64,000 bases of DNA from Alphaproteobacteria bacterium (GCA_028284045.1 JANQSN010000005.1:62001-126000), one strand, 5' to 3'. Counted from the first letter of the stretch, positions 1 through 10,689 are shown. Notes: a model not told the origin generated them from the sequence alone. Numbers and translations: made by a program.

Positions 1-624
1 CGTCGTCGAGCGTCCGCCCGATCCCGAGATCGCCGGCCACGGTGCGGAACTCGCCGGCCAGCGGTTCCGCCAGCTCGTCGGAGACGACCTTTATGCTGTC
101 GGTGATCGGCAGGCCCGATTTCAAGCCGCGGACGATCAGGTCGAGCGCGTCGGGGAACAGCTTGACGAACCGCTTCAGCCGACCCTCGATCGCCATGCCG
201 ACCCACAGATGCGGCAGCAGCAGCCCGCCGCCGAAACCGACCGACAGCCCGACCGATGCCTTGCCGGTCGCTTGCCAAAGACCAATCCCGATGATCACCC
301 CGACGATCAGGTTGATCAGCAGGTAGCGGGCCAGCGTGAGCGGCCGGCCGGTCCGGCTCAACCGATCGCGCAGGATCCCCGGCCGCGGCAACAGCCGGCC
401 GGCCAGCTTCTCCAGCGGCGAGGTATCGCCGACCGAGCGCCGAACGCTGACCGGGGCGGCATCGTGGTCGAGCGATCCCTTGGTGAGACGCAGGCTGACC
501 TGCTGCGCCCGGCGGCGCGCGCGGCGCCCGTCGCCGCCCACCGTGATCACGGCGAGGCCGAGGATGGCGATCGCCGCCGCGGCGCCGGCGGCGACCACCA
601 GCAATTGCGGATCGATACCGTCCA

Positions 625-625
<1 letters not shown>
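1..625 (-). CDS. tadB: Tad pilus inner-membrane protein TadB (partial, 3' end outside window)
   Basis: The visible N-terminal part (about 208 residues) reads MDGIDPQLLVVAAGAAAAIAI, a first membrane segment followed by a basic cytoplasmic stretch (RRARRRAQQ) and a second hydrophobic segment. It then reads into the start of the type II secretion F domain with the typical phrase FPDALDLIVRGLKSGLPITDS. TadB is one of two platform proteins on which the TadA ATPase acts to extrude Flp pili. The start ATG overlaps the TadA stop codon as TGATG, so the two are translationally coupled. The gene leaves the window at the left edge, where tadC and further tad genes would be expected. Confidence 0.93.
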
Positions 626-2457
<1,832 letters not shown>

Positions 2458-2492
2458 GTCGTATCGGCAGTCTCGCGGATCGGCGACCGAAG

Positions 2493-3710
2493 CTAGAACT
2501 TCAGGCCGAACAGGTTTCGCTTCTTCTTCAGGACCGATGCATCCTCCAACTGCGACAGGGCGCGCACCATGTCGAGGAAGGCCTCCGCCGAGCCCTTGAC
2601 CTTGAACCCCATGGCCAGCGGTTTGCCGTCCATCGCCGCCTTGGCGGCCTGCGGCAACTCGCTGAACTGGAAGTCGAGCTTGGCCCCGAGGCTCTGCTCG
2701 AAGTCCTTCACGGACAGCTCAGACGCCTTGGCGTGCCCGACCCGATTGGCGATGACGCGGAAGTTTTCGAGGCCCAGATGGCTGTCCATCACGCGCCGGA
2801 TGCGCACCGCATCGCGCAGCGACGGCAAGGACAGATCGGTGACCAGCCCGACACCGTCGCACCGGCCCAGAAGGTCCAGGCTCTCCGCGAGGTGATGGCG
2901 CGGCAGGTCGATGACGATGTGATCGACCTCGCTGCGCAGTTCCTCGATCAGCCGGGAGATCGCCTCGCCGCCGATATGGACCGGCTCGTCGAGCGGCTCC
3001 TCCGAGCCCAGCACGTAGAGGCTGTCGGAGACATTGACCAGCGCGCTGGCCACCAACAAGCTGTCGATCCGCTCCGGATCGCGCAGCGCGTCGCGCAGCC
3101 CCTTGCCGGGATCGACGTCGAAGCTCAGCGCCGTGGTCCCGAAATGCAGGTCGAGATCGAGGATGGCGACCTGCTTGCCGAAGTCCTGGGCGAGCTTCCA
3201 GGCCATGCCGACGGCCAGGCTGCTGGTGCCGACGCCGCCGCGCGCACCGACCAGGCAGATCAGCCGGCCGTCCCGGCTCTCATGCGGCTCGTGGTCGGCC
3301 GGGCTGACCGACAGGATGGCGCGCCGCAGCTCCTGCGCGCTCACCGGCATGACGAGATAGTCGGTGGCGCCGGCGGTGACCAAGGACCGGTAGAGGGCGA
3401 CATCGTTGTCCGTGCCGAGCGCGACGATCGTCGACGATCCGGCGCACAGCGCCTTCAGATGCGCCATGTCCGCGGCCGGCTGCGCGGTATCGGAGATGTC
3501 GACGATCAGCAGCGTCGGCACCGGGCCGCTCTGGACATGGGCGATCGCGTCGCGCAGGCCGCCTTCCCGCACCTCGACCCCGCGCCGCGCGCCGGGGATC
3601 ACTCGGCAAGCCAGATCCAGCGTTTCCAGGTCGCCGAGGAAGGCGAGCACCGGCACACTGGCGCCGTCGGACGGTTTGGACAGCGCAGGCTTGGCAACGC
3701 TGACGTTCAT
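2493..3710 (-). CDS. cpaE: Pilus assembly protein CpaE/TadZ (atypical ParA-like ATPase)
   Basis: A 405-residue TadZ/CpaE protein, which localises the Tad machine to the pole in studied systems. Residues about 15-140 form an atypical receiver domain, and residues about 150-400 a MinD/ParA fold. The deviant P-loop reads GARGGVGTSS, so the Thr/Ser is kept but neither the signature lysine (KGG) nor the Walker lysine (GKT) is present, as in described TadZ proteins. I chose the ATG at 3710 because GGGGAGG lies a few bases upstream. A further ATG at 3737 is inside cpaD and has no Shine-Dalgarno sequence. The gene starts 17 bp after the cpaD stop. Confidence 0.95.
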   Translation of the reverse strand: MNVSVAKPALSKPSDGASVPVLAFLGDLETLDLACRVIPGARRGVEVREGGLRDAIAHVQSGPVPTLLIVDISDTAQPAADMAHLKALCAGSSTIVALGTDNDVALYRSLVTAGATDYLVMPVSAQELRRAILSVSPADHEPHESRDGRLICLVGARGGVGTSSLAVGMAWKLAQDFGKQVAILDLDLHFGTTALSFDVDPGKGLRDALRDPERIDSLLVASALVNVSDSLYVLGSEEPLDEPVHIGGEAISRLIEELRSEVDHIVIDLPRHHLAESLDLLGRCDGVGLVTDLSLPSLRDAVRIRRVMDSHLGLENFRVIANRVGHAKASELSVKDFEQSLGAKLDFQFSELPQAAKAAMDGKPLAMGFKVKGSAEAFLDMVRALSQLEDASVLKKKRNLFGLKF

Positions 3711-3726
3711 GGCCCTCGGCCTCCCC

Positions 3727-4392
3727 CTAGCTGCCACCCTCGGTGGAGCCGTAGACGATCAACGGTCGCCGCTGAGCGAGAATGCCGCCGGTGTCGGCGC
3801 GGTACCGGCCGACCGCCATGACGCTGCCCGTCCCGTCCGCCGGCCCGACTTCGCGGCCATGGGTCAGGTCGTCCGGGTTGGCGATCATGCGTGCCAGCGC
3901 CAGATCGTTGGCACAGCCCGGCGGCGGCGCCATGCGATAGTCGCTGAACAGCGGCACGGCGCCGGGCTGGCAGCGCACCGGGATCAGGCTCTCGCGCTCG
4001 ACGGTCACCACGACCGTAGGGTGATCGCCGGCGACCGGCCGCCGCTCGGCGACGAAGACGCCGGCTTCACCAAGCGCGCCGGCGACCGCGGCGACCCGCG
4101 GCTCGGCCAGGGCGCCGCCGCCGCTGACGATGACCCGATCCGCCTGGTCGGGCCGCACGCCGAGGACGAAGCCGGTCAGGCGCACGTGCTCCACCTCGCT
4201 GAGCGCCGTGTCGTAGGGCACGAAGCGCACCGCGTGGCTGTGCACGGTCGGGCTCTCGATGAAGTCGCTGGCGAAGGGAACCGGTTGCTGGTGCGGCGTC
4301 GACAAGCACGCGGCGAGCCCGAGCGTCAGGACGGCTGCCAGGCCGGCGAAGGAGATGCGCGGGAGACGCAAAGAGAAGAGGCGGTCGATCAC
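3727..4392 (-). CDS. cpaD: Pilus assembly lipoprotein CpaD
   Basis: A 221-residue CpaD family protein, an outer-membrane-associated partner of the CpaC secretin. The N-terminus is a lipoprotein signal: a hydrophobic core followed by the lipobox LAAC, with Cys as the predicted lipidated residue 29. The family region includes VRLTGFVLGVRPDQADRVIV and the C-terminal GCANDLALARMIANPDDL with a conserved Cys-Asn. Translation appears to begin at GTG (4392), preceded by AAGGAG with a 9-base spacer. It lies between cpaC (25-bp gap) and cpaE. Confidence 0.93.
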   Translation of the reverse strand: MIDRLFSLRLPRISFAGLAAVLTLGLAACLSTPHQQPVPFASDFIESPTVHSHAVRFVPYDTALSEVEHVRLTGFVLGVRPDQADRVIVSGGGALAEPRVAAVAGALGEAGVFVAERRPVAGDHPTVVVTVERESLIPVRCQPGAVPLFSDYRMAPPPGCANDLALARMIANPDDLTHGREVGPADGTGSVMAVGRYRADTGGILAQRRPLIVYGSTEGGS

Positions 4393-4417
4393 GGGCAGGG
4401 GCTCCTTTGCTCGTCGC

Positions 4418-5890
4418 CTATTTCAGGATGAAACCCGGGGCCACGAAGCTGCCTGACGCCGGCTCCGCGGCCGCCGCACTGCCGGCCACGCCGACCGGCA
4501 CGGCTTGCGCCGCGACGTCCCGGCGGGGGCCGGCGAAGTCCGGGGTCTCCACCAGATTGCCCGGCGGATCGTTGGGCGCGACCAGCCGCTGGTCGCCCAC
4601 CGGGCCGACCAGATAGGGCGTGACGAAGATCAACAGCTCCGTCTCCTCGTTCTGGAAGCTCTCCGAGCGGAACAGCGCCCCCAAAACCGGCAGGTCCATC
4701 AGCCCCGGCAGGCCGGAGATCGACTGACGCACGTCGCTCTGGAACAGGCCGGCGATCACCAGGGTCTCGCCGCTGCCCAGCTCCACCGACGTCTCCGCCC
4801 GGCGGATCTGCAGCTCCGGCAGCGTGGTGTTGTTGAAGACGGTGGTGCCGACCTGGCTGCTGACCTCCGGCCGCACCCGCATGCTGATGCGGTTTTCCGC
4901 CAGCAGCGTCGGCGTGAAGGACAGCGTGACGCCGACCGGCCGGAACTCCACGGTGGCCTGGCCGTCGGGATTGATCAGCGGGATCGGGAATTCGCCGCCG
5001 GCCAGGAAGCTCGCCGTCTCGCCCGACACGGTGGTCAGGTTGGGCTCGGCCAGGACGCTGATCAGCCCCTCGTCGTCCAACAGATCCAAGAGGCCGGTCG
5101 CGGCCGATCCGTCGCCGAAGTCGTAGGTGACGCCCAGCGAGCCCGCGGCGGTGGCGTCGCCGACCACGCCGGCCAGCCCGCCGGTGATCGCCGCGCCCAG
5201 CGCACGACCGCTCAGCGCGCCGAAGCTCCAATCGCCATTCTGCACCAGCGCCTGCCAGTTGACGCCCAGCTCCTGCGTCACCGTGCGCGAGACCTCGGCG
5301 ATGCGGACACGCAGGTTGATCTGGTTGGGGCCGTCGACGCTGGTCTGATTGATCACCAGGCTCGGATCGCCGACGAAGGCCTCGGCCACCCGCACGGCGT
5401 TCGCGACCTCGATGGCGCTGCCGGCGATGCCGGTCAGCATGACGCTGCCGCCGGCCGCCTCGGCGCGGATGGTGCTGCCGGGGACGACGCTGGCGATGGA
5501 TCGGTTGACCTCGCCGACCGGCAAGCGGCTGATCAGCAGGATGTTGCCGACCACGCCATCGGCCTCGTTGACGGCGATGATGTTGGTGCGGCCGGGCGCC
5601 CGCGCGAACACGTAGATCAGGTTGGGGGTGACCACCTCGATGTCGGCGATCTCGGGATTGGCGATGAAGACCGAGGCCGCGTCGCCGTCGAGCTGGATCA
5701 GCTCGCCTGCGCTGACCTCCAGCGAGATCGGCACGCCATCGCCGGCGATCGCCCGCTGGGCTGCGGCCGGGGTGGAGACCAGCCAGGTCGCCGCCGTCAA
5801 CAGCGCCGCCAGCGCGACCAGCAGGAGACCGATGCGCATCGGCGCGCCGACCGTCAGGGCGGGCGCACGGGGCGTGAGCCAGAGCCTCAT
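4418..5890 (-). CDS. cpaC: Tad pilus secretin CpaC/RcpA
   Basis: A 490-residue secretin that forms the outer-membrane pore for the Flp pilus. A signal peptide ends near AAAQ (residue about 45). The pilus formation N-terminal domain follows (LEVSAGELIQLDGDAASVF, then VYVF-type strand), then a BON-like region (IRAEAAGGSVMLTGIAGSA), and the secretin domain at about residues 235-420 (LLDLLDDEGLISVLAEPNLT, GGEFPIP, VGVTLSFTPTLL, then ETLVIAGLFQ and GLPGLMDLPVLGALF). The start codon overlaps the cpaB stop as ATGA, which indicates coupling. An in-frame ATG at residue 18 is an alternative start. Confidence 0.96.
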   Translation of the reverse strand: MRLWLTPRAPALTVGAPMRIGLLLVALAALLTAATWLVSTPAAAQRAIAGDGVPISLEVSAGELIQLDGDAASVFIANPEIADIEVVTPNLIYVFARAPGRTNIIAVNEADGVVGNILLISRLPVGEVNRSIASVVPGSTIRAEAAGGSVMLTGIAGSAIEVANAVRVAEAFVGDPSLVINQTSVDGPNQINLRVRIAEVSRTVTQELGVNWQALVQNGDWSFGALSGRALGAAITGGLAGVVGDATAAGSLGVTYDFGDGSAATGLLDLLDDEGLISVLAEPNLTTVSGETASFLAGGEFPIPLINPDGQATVEFRPVGVTLSFTPTLLAENRISMRVRPEVSSQVGTTVFNNTTLPELQIRRAETSVELGSGETLVIAGLFQSDVRQSISGLPGLMDLPVLGALFRSESFQNEETELLIFVTPYLVGPVGDQRLVAPNDPPGNLVETPDFAGPRRDVAAQAVPVGVAGSAAAAEPASGSFVAPGFILK

Positions 5891-6984
5891 GTCTCGGGTC
5901 CCTCCAGCATGATCTCGGGTTCCGCCGGGTCGAGGGTATCGGCCGACGGGCCGACGACCGTCGTGGTCGAGGATCCGCCGCCGGCGCTGCCGCGGAAGAT
6001 GGTCACCGTGAGGTCGTCCGGCGGCTCCTCGGCCGTTGCGCCGTCCGGTTCGGGGATCGGCGTATAGAGGTCGTCGAGGATGCCCAGGACGGGCGAGATC
6101 GACCGGTCGGTGGTGAAGGACCGCCCCGGCGCGATCGACGGCCAGGCGGCGGGCTGCGGCAGGTCCAGCCGGGCGAACACGCCGCGCAGCGGATCGGCCA
6201 TGCTGGCCAGCGGCAACTGCTTGTCGGGCACCTCGGTCCCGTCGGGCCGGGTATGCGACAGACTGCGCAGCGACAGCGAGATCGTGCCGAGCTGCGCCAT
6301 GACATGCACCATCTCGACCTGCTGGGGCGTCACCTCCAGCGTCGCCGTGCTGGGCATCCTGGCGCCTTCGCCGGGCGGCCCCATCCGCTGGTCCAGCGCG
6401 ATCACCCGCACGTCGCGCATGATCGTCTCGCTGACCTGAACCGGTATGCGGTCGTCCTCGTTCTCCACGTTGAACATGGCGATCGACTGGCCGAGCAGCA
6501 GGTCGACCCGGTCGCCGGGATGGATCAGCCCGGCGATGCCGGAGCGGTCGCCGATCGAGACGGTGACCGCGCGCATGCCGGGCCTGAGCGCGGCGGCCAG
6601 GAAGCCGCGCTCACCCGGGCGGACGATCTGATTGGTGCCGATCGGCTGGCCGGCCGGAAGATCGGTTCGGCTGACCACGCCCAACAGTTCCTCCAGCGTC
6701 TCCGGCGCCATCTCGCGGTCGCGCACGATATAGGTCTCGGGCACGTCCTCGTCGGGCCAGGCCTGCCAGCGGACGTCCTCGCGCGCCTGCAGGAAGCGGC
6801 CCGGCGGCAGGTCGCGAAGGGCGACCAGCACGAACAGGCGCGCCGGCTCCGGCTGCACGACGACTTCTCGGACCGATTGGCTGAGGCTGGCGCGCTCCGC
6901 GGCAAGCCATTGCTGGGTGAAGGCGAAGGTGCCGTAGCCGACGGCGATCGCGAGAATGGCCAGAACGAGAATTCGTGCGCGCAT
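5887..6984 (-). CDS. cpaB: Flp pilus assembly protein CpaB/RcpC
   Basis: A 365-residue CpaB family protein. It has an N-terminal membrane anchor or uncleaved signal (residues 4-24), then an SAF-type domain (LPPGRFLQAREDVRWQAWP) and the RcpC/CpaB region with RPGMRAVTVSIGD and LIHPGDRVDLLL at about residues 130-165. The C-terminus is proline- and acid-rich. In other Tad systems CpaB lies in the periplasm and interacts with the secretin. A 129-bp gap separates it from cpaA upstream, the largest gap in the operon apart from the one after flp. Confidence 0.95.
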   Translation of the reverse strand: MRARILVLAILAIAVGYGTFAFTQQWLAAERASLSQSVREVVVQPEPARLFVLVALRDLPPGRFLQAREDVRWQAWPDEDVPETYIVRDREMAPETLEELLGVVSRTDLPAGQPIGTNQIVRPGERGFLAAALRPGMRAVTVSIGDRSGIAGLIHPGDRVDLLLGQSIAMFNVENEDDRIPVQVSETIMRDVRVIALDQRMGPPGEGARMPSTATLEVTPQQVEMVHVMAQLGTISLSLRSLSHTRPDGTEVPDKQLPLASMADPLRGVFARLDLPQPAAWPSIAPGRSFTTDRSISPVLGILDDLYTPIPEPDGATAEEPPDDLTVTIFRGSAGGGSSTTTVVGPSADTLDPAEPEIMLEGPET

Positions 6985-7113
6985 CGCGTTCCCCCCGGCT
7001 TCCAGGTCCTTAGGGAAGCGGTTGGCCGACCGTCGTCAGCCGAACCGCTCCAATCCGTTGTCCTTCCGCATTTCCCGAGTCGCCGGGTTGAGACCACGCG
7101 GCCTGGAAATGCT

Positions 7114-7680
7114 CTAGATACCCGGCCAGACTAAGCCCCGACCGTGCACAAAAAGGTAAACAACACCGCAGGCGATGGCGGCGGCGTAGGGCAAGGGACG
7201 CCGTCCCGCGGCAGGCCCGGTTTCCGCCGGATTCGCCGAGCCGGGCGCGACGGCCCCGCCGGCAGGACTCAGCGCCGCCACGGGCCCGGCGTTAACGCCA
7301 TCGCCGGCCGCGGTCCGGCGGCGCAGCCGATCCTTGACCAGCACCACGCCGGCGAGGCCGCCGCCGCCCAGCGCGGTCCAGACGATCAGCCCGACCAGGT
7401 CCGACGGCCCCGCCCACAGGGCCAGCGCCGCCAGCAGCTTGACGTCGCCCGCCCCGAGCCAGTTGCACACGAACAGCCCGAATCCGACGACCAGCACCGC
7501 GGCACCGCAGGCCAGGTACGGCCACGCCGCCCAGCCGAGGCCGAGCAGCACGATCTGGACCAGGGCCAGACCGGCGATCGTTGCGGAAATCCAATTGGGA
7601 ATGACGTAGGCGCGCACGTCGCACGCGACGGCGTAGAGGACGAGCGCGGCGATCAGCCAGGGGAGGAACTGCGAGGCCAT
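7114..7680 (-). CDS. cpaA: Prepilin peptidase CpaA/TadV
   Basis: A 188-residue aspartic prepilin peptidase that cleaves and may methylate Flp prepilin in the inner membrane. It has several membrane helices. The first catalytic Asp is in ACDVRAYVIPNW (residues 19-30) and the second in the GxGD motif GAGDVKLLAALALW (residues about 76-90). It lacks the N-terminal Cys-rich methylase domain of PilD, as usual for TadV. After residue 125 there is an unusual loop (RRRTAAGDGVNAG) and a last hydrophobic helix. The ribosome binding site is weak (AAGAG). It lies 232 bp downstream of flp. Confidence 0.93.
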   Translation of the reverse strand: MASQFLPWLIAALVLYAVACDVRAYVIPNWISATIAGLALVQIVLLGLGWAAWPYLACGAAVLVVGFGLFVCNWLGAGDVKLLAALALWAGPSDLVGLIVWTALGGGGLAGVVLVKDRLRRRTAAGDGVNAGPVAALSPAGGAVAPGSANPAETGPAAGRRPLPYAAAIACGVVYLFVHGRGLVWPGI

Positions 7681-7840
7681 GGCTCTTGAGGTTCCCTACC
7701 CTGAGGCGGCGGTGATGGCGAACCGGTCACCCTCGACCGGCGCCAACCGTCTCGCGCGCCAACGAAAAAAGGCGATCGCAACCGGTTCGATCCCGGCGGC
7801 GACCGCGCAGCAACGCACTGGTTGGGGCTGCGCTCCCCCT

Positions 7841-7870
7841 GGGACATGGGGGCCGAAGCCGCCCATGCCC
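7841..7870. terminator. Hairpin between flp and cpaA
   Basis: The sequence GGGACATGGG, ten bases of loop-proximal sequence and GCCCATGCCC can fold into a stem of nine pairs with one bulged A, closed by GGC/GCC. It lies in the leader between the pilin gene and cpaA. No run of T follows on either strand, so it may be a partial terminator or an mRNA-stabilising hairpin that keeps pilin transcripts more abundant than the assembly genes. This role is inferred. Confidence 0.4.
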
Positions 7871-7912
7871 CTCGGGGAGTTAAGTGGTCGCTTGTCGACC
7901 CGAGCCCGCCTC

Positions 7913-8089
7913 CTACGAAACCGCTTCGTTGAGCTGGGTCGAGACGTGGGAGAACATCGTGTCCAGGCTGCCGCCCATGGCTTGCAGGGCACCGATGGCA
8001 GCGACGGAGACCAGGGCGGCAATCAGGCCGTACTCGATCGCCGTGGCACCGCCGTCACGACGCAGGAACTTCCGAATGGCGCGAAGCAT
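7913..8089 (-). CDS. flp: Flp/Fap-type pilin (type IVb prepilin)
   Basis: A 58-residue major pilin subunit. It has a short basic leader (MLRAIRKFLRRDGG) with predicted CpaA cleavage after Gly14, then the type IVb hydrophobic segment beginning ATAIEYGLIAALVSVAAIGA, which carries the conserved Glu-Tyr pair at mature positions 5 and 6, and a short polar tail ending in NEAVS. A GGAG ribosome binding site sits 8 bases before the ATG. It is first in the leftward cpa operon. A perfect TTAA-N7-TTAA box lies 85 bp upstream, as expected for a CtrA-activated pilA. Confidence 0.96.
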   Translation of the reverse strand: MLRAIRKFLRRDGGATAIEYGLIAALVSVAAIGALQAMGGSLDTMFSHVSTQLNEAVS

Positions 8090-8173
8090 CGACTTAACTC
8101 CTCAGATTGGGTTGCGGCCGACAACTGTTCACCCAGTGCGTCTGCCGATATCGCCGAATATGGCACTGAATCC

Positions 8174-8188
8174 TTAATAACTCATTAA
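8174..8188. promoter_or_regulatory. CtrA-type box, perfect TTAA-N7-TTAA
   Basis: TTAA-TAACTCA-TTAA matches the CtrA full-site consensus exactly. It lies 85 bp before the flp start codon, a position compatible with activation of the pilin promoter as described for pilA of Caulobacter. Confidence 0.7.
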
Positions 8189-8295
8189 TGACAGAGTTCC
8201 CGATCGATCGAATTCAGTCGAACAGAAAGATGGAACGATTTATATGAAGGATGGATTGAATTCTGAGATTTTGTTCAATAAGTAATATTTTCTGT

Positions 8296-8310
8296 TTAAG
8301 CGGATGTTAG
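8296..8310. promoter_or_regulatory. CtrA-like box, near match
   Basis: TTAA-GCGGATG-TTAG differs from the TTAA-N7-TTAA consensus by one base and lies between the two perfect boxes of the same intergenic region. Confidence 0.4.
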
Positions 8311-8475
8311 GTGGAATGCTCTTTAAAATTGCTGATTTCATAGAGTCGAATATGCAGTGATTTCGCCGACCATTAAGCCGCGAAAACGACCGATAAATGG
8401 CGGCAAATTGCGTGCGAATATCGATCGATTGGCGACACCAACCAAGGTGATTTGGTTAAATTTTTATGTATCTGG

Positions 8476-8490
8476 TTAATGAGATCTTAA
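8476..8490. promoter_or_regulatory. CtrA-type box, perfect TTAA-N7-TTAA
   Basis: TTAA-TGAGATC-TTAA matches the CtrA consensus exactly. It lies 199 bp before the start of the rightward TadG-like gene and could control that gene. Confidence 0.65.
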
Positions 8491-8689
8491 TCTTGTCTGA
8501 TTACTTTGGAGGCGCAGAGGCAGATTTGTCGGGCCCAGGGCGCGGCCTGGCCGTGCCGCCGGTCTGATGGTCCGGTCGACAGGCTCGCGCCAAAGCCCCC
8601 GGGGTCTCGGGCCACGACACAAGAGAGATGTGGTTCGCCGCCGCGAGCGATGCGGCATGCAGCCATCGCGGCCGAACCAGAAGGACAGG

Positions 8690-10615
8690 ATGCGACCCAT
8701 GCCAAGGAGCCTGCCGCACGGTCTTCGCCGCCGCTTCGCTCAGCCTGCACTGCGCCTGCTGAAGCAGGTCGGCGGCACCAGCCTGACCCTGTTCGCCCTA
8801 TCGGCGATCCCGGTGGTCGGCACCATCGGCCTGTCGACCGATGCGGCGATCGGCTTCATGGTGCGCCATCGGCTGGCCGAGGCGCTGGACGCCGCCGGTC
8901 TCGCCGCCGGCGCGACCACCGATGCCGACATCGGCGCGGCGGACTTCCAGGCCTTCTTCAAGGCAAACTTCCCCGACGGCTATATGGGGGCGACGGTCGA
9001 CGGCCCGAACCTGGTCACCAGCGCCGACGGCTGGACGCTGACCCTCAGCGTGTCGGCCGATGTCCCAACCACCTTCATGCAGATCCTCGGGGTCGACGAC
9101 TACGCCGTCTCCGCCCGGACCGTGATCACGCGACGGCAGTCCGGCATGGAACTGGCGCTGGTCATGGACAATACGGGGTCGATGCGCTGGTCCGGCAAGA
9201 TCGGGGCCATGCGGACCGCCGCCCAGACCCTGGTCGGCGAACTGTTCGGCGATCAATCGCGGATCGACCGCTTCTGGGTCAGCGTCGTGCCCTACACCTC
9301 CATGGTGAATATCGGCACCGGCAACACCCTGTGGGTCGACAACACCGTTCTGTCGGACTACGCGCCGACCACCTGGGGCGGCTGCGTGGAGGCGCGCGGC
9401 TACCCGCTCGACACCACCGACGACACCTACAATCACGCGCCGATGATCGACGGGTCGGGCAACTCCGTCCCCTATACCTGGCGACCCGCGCACCATCCCA
9501 ACGATGTCGACAACTACTGGCGCCACACCGACTACGACTGGGACGTGGCGAGCGAACGCCAGGACTGGCAAGAGTTCGGCCAGGAGATCCTGATCGCCCA
9601 TCTCACCGACGCACTGGGCTATCCGCACGCCAACACGCTGCCGGTGGTCGATGGCACGCCGCTGCATTTCGACGCCCTGGTCGACGAATGGGTGCACGAT
9701 GTCTACGACATCCCTGACGACGACCCGCGCCCTTATGGCGAGAGCCTGGCCAACAGCGTCGCCCGCATCGTTCTGGGCTACAACACGAATGACGAAGACG
9801 GTTACGCCCTGCCCACCGGCTCGACACTGGTCAATAGACTGCAGAACTACATCTATCCGCACTCGACATCGCCGTGGCCGAGCTATGACGAAGAACTGAT
9901 CGACCTTCTGCTGACGGCCTATTTCCGGCGCTGGTACGAGTACCGCAATCAGTATTACGACTGGGTATCGCCGGACGTGCGCGACGAGAACTACTGGCGC
10001 CACGACGGCACCGGACCCAACCTCAATTGCGGACCGGCGATCACGCCGCTGACCGACCAGCGCGCCACCATCGAGGCCGCGATCGCCGCGATGGAGCCCT
10101 GGCACCGCGGCGGCACCACCAGCAACAGCGGCCTGTCCTGGGGTTGGCGCAGCATCTCGCCGCAATGGCGCGGGCTGTGGAGCGTCAGCGACAGCGCGCT
10201 GCCGCACGACTATTCCGAGCCGCTGGTGGAGAAGGTGGTGATCATCCTGACCGACGGCGTCAACCAGATGGCCGACAACGACCGCAGCGGGCCGCTGGGC
10301 AGCGACTACACCGGCTTCGGCCGGGTCGGCGAAGGGCGGATCCTGCAGAACGGCACCGGCACGGCCATCACCAACATCTACGACGCCAAGAACGAGCTCG
10401 ACCGGCGCATGCTGGAGACCTGCACGGCGATGAAGAGTGCCGGCATTCGCCTCTACACCATCACCTTCATGGTCTCCGACGACGACACGCGGAACCTCTT
10501 CCAGGCCTGCGCGACGGACAGTGATCACTATTTCAACTCGCCGAGCGCCAGCGAGCTGCAGACCACCTTCACCCAGATCGCGACGGAACTGGCCAATCTG
10601 CGCATCGCGGAGTAG
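8690..10615 (+). CDS. TadG-like pilus assembly protein with von Willebrand A domain, copy 1
   Basis: A 641-residue protein with an N-terminal basic leader and one membrane segment (TSLTLFALSAIPVVGTIGLS, about residues 24-45), followed by a TadE/G-like region (AAIGFMVRHRLAEALDAAGL). The vWA domain carries the MIDAS motif DNTGSM from about residue 160 and a second conserved strand IILTDGVNQM. Several hundred residues are inserted in the vWA domain, as is common in TadG. I chose the ATG at 8690 because AAGGA precedes it at a good distance. TadG-like proteins are thought to be pseudopilins or surface-linked components of Flp pili. The next gene is a paralogue of the same length. Confidence 0.88.
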   Translation: MRPMPRSLPHGLRRRFAQPALRLLKQVGGTSLTLFALSAIPVVGTIGLSTDAAIGFMVRHRLAEALDAAGLAAGATTDADIGAADFQAFFKANFPDGYMGATVDGPNLVTSADGWTLTLSVSADVPTTFMQILGVDDYAVSARTVITRRQSGMELALVMDNTGSMRWSGKIGAMRTAAQTLVGELFGDQSRIDRFWVSVVPYTSMVNIGTGNTLWVDNTVLSDYAPTTWGGCVEARGYPLDTTDDTYNHAPMIDGSGNSVPYTWRPAHHPNDVDNYWRHTDYDWDVASERQDWQEFGQEILIAHLTDALGYPHANTLPVVDGTPLHFDALVDEWVHDVYDIPDDDPRPYGESLANSVARIVLGYNTNDEDGYALPTGSTLVNRLQNYIYPHSTSPWPSYDEELIDLLLTAYFRRWYEYRNQYYDWVSPDVRDENYWRHDGTGPNLNCGPAITPLTDQRATIEAAIAAMEPWHRGGTTSNSGLSWGWRSISPQWRGLWSVSDSALPHDYSEPLVEKVVIILTDGVNQMADNDRSGPLGSDYTGFGRVGEGRILQNGTGTAITNIYDAKNELDRRMLETCTAMKSAGIRLYTITFMVSDDDTRNLFQACATDSDHYFNSPSASELQTTFTQIATELANLRIAE

Positions 10616-10657
10616 GCGGCGCCCTCGATCCAGGCTGCTGAGAAGAAGTACTTTCCC

Positions 10658-10689
10658 AACGTCATCTCCGCACAGGCGGGGATGACGTT
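10658..10689. terminator. Hairpin with REP-like arms after TadG-like gene 1
   Basis: AACGTCATC and GATGACGTT form nine perfect pairs that continue through a T-G wobble and CCGC/GCGG around an ACAG loop. It lies 43 bp after the stop codon and could end transcription of the first tadG-like gene. The arms resemble the GTCATCCCCGC / GCGGGGATGAC palindromes seen at 62775-62856. Confidence 0.5.

Larger units (their letters stand above)
8090..8689. promoter_or_regulatory. AT-rich divergent promoter region between flp and tadG-like gene
   Basis: This is a 600-bp intergenic region, strikingly AT-rich from about 8170 to 8510 compared with the GC-rich flanks. I see no credible gene in it. It contains two perfect TTAA-N7-TTAA boxes and one near match, listed separately, consistent with CtrA control of both flp and the TadG-like gene. 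The GC-rich stretch 8515-8689 has no feature I can name. Confidence 0.75.

Noticed and set aside
8390-8420. Sigma-54 promoter TGGCGGCAAATTGC
   Set aside because: The GG to GC spacing is one base too short and the other consensus positions do not match.
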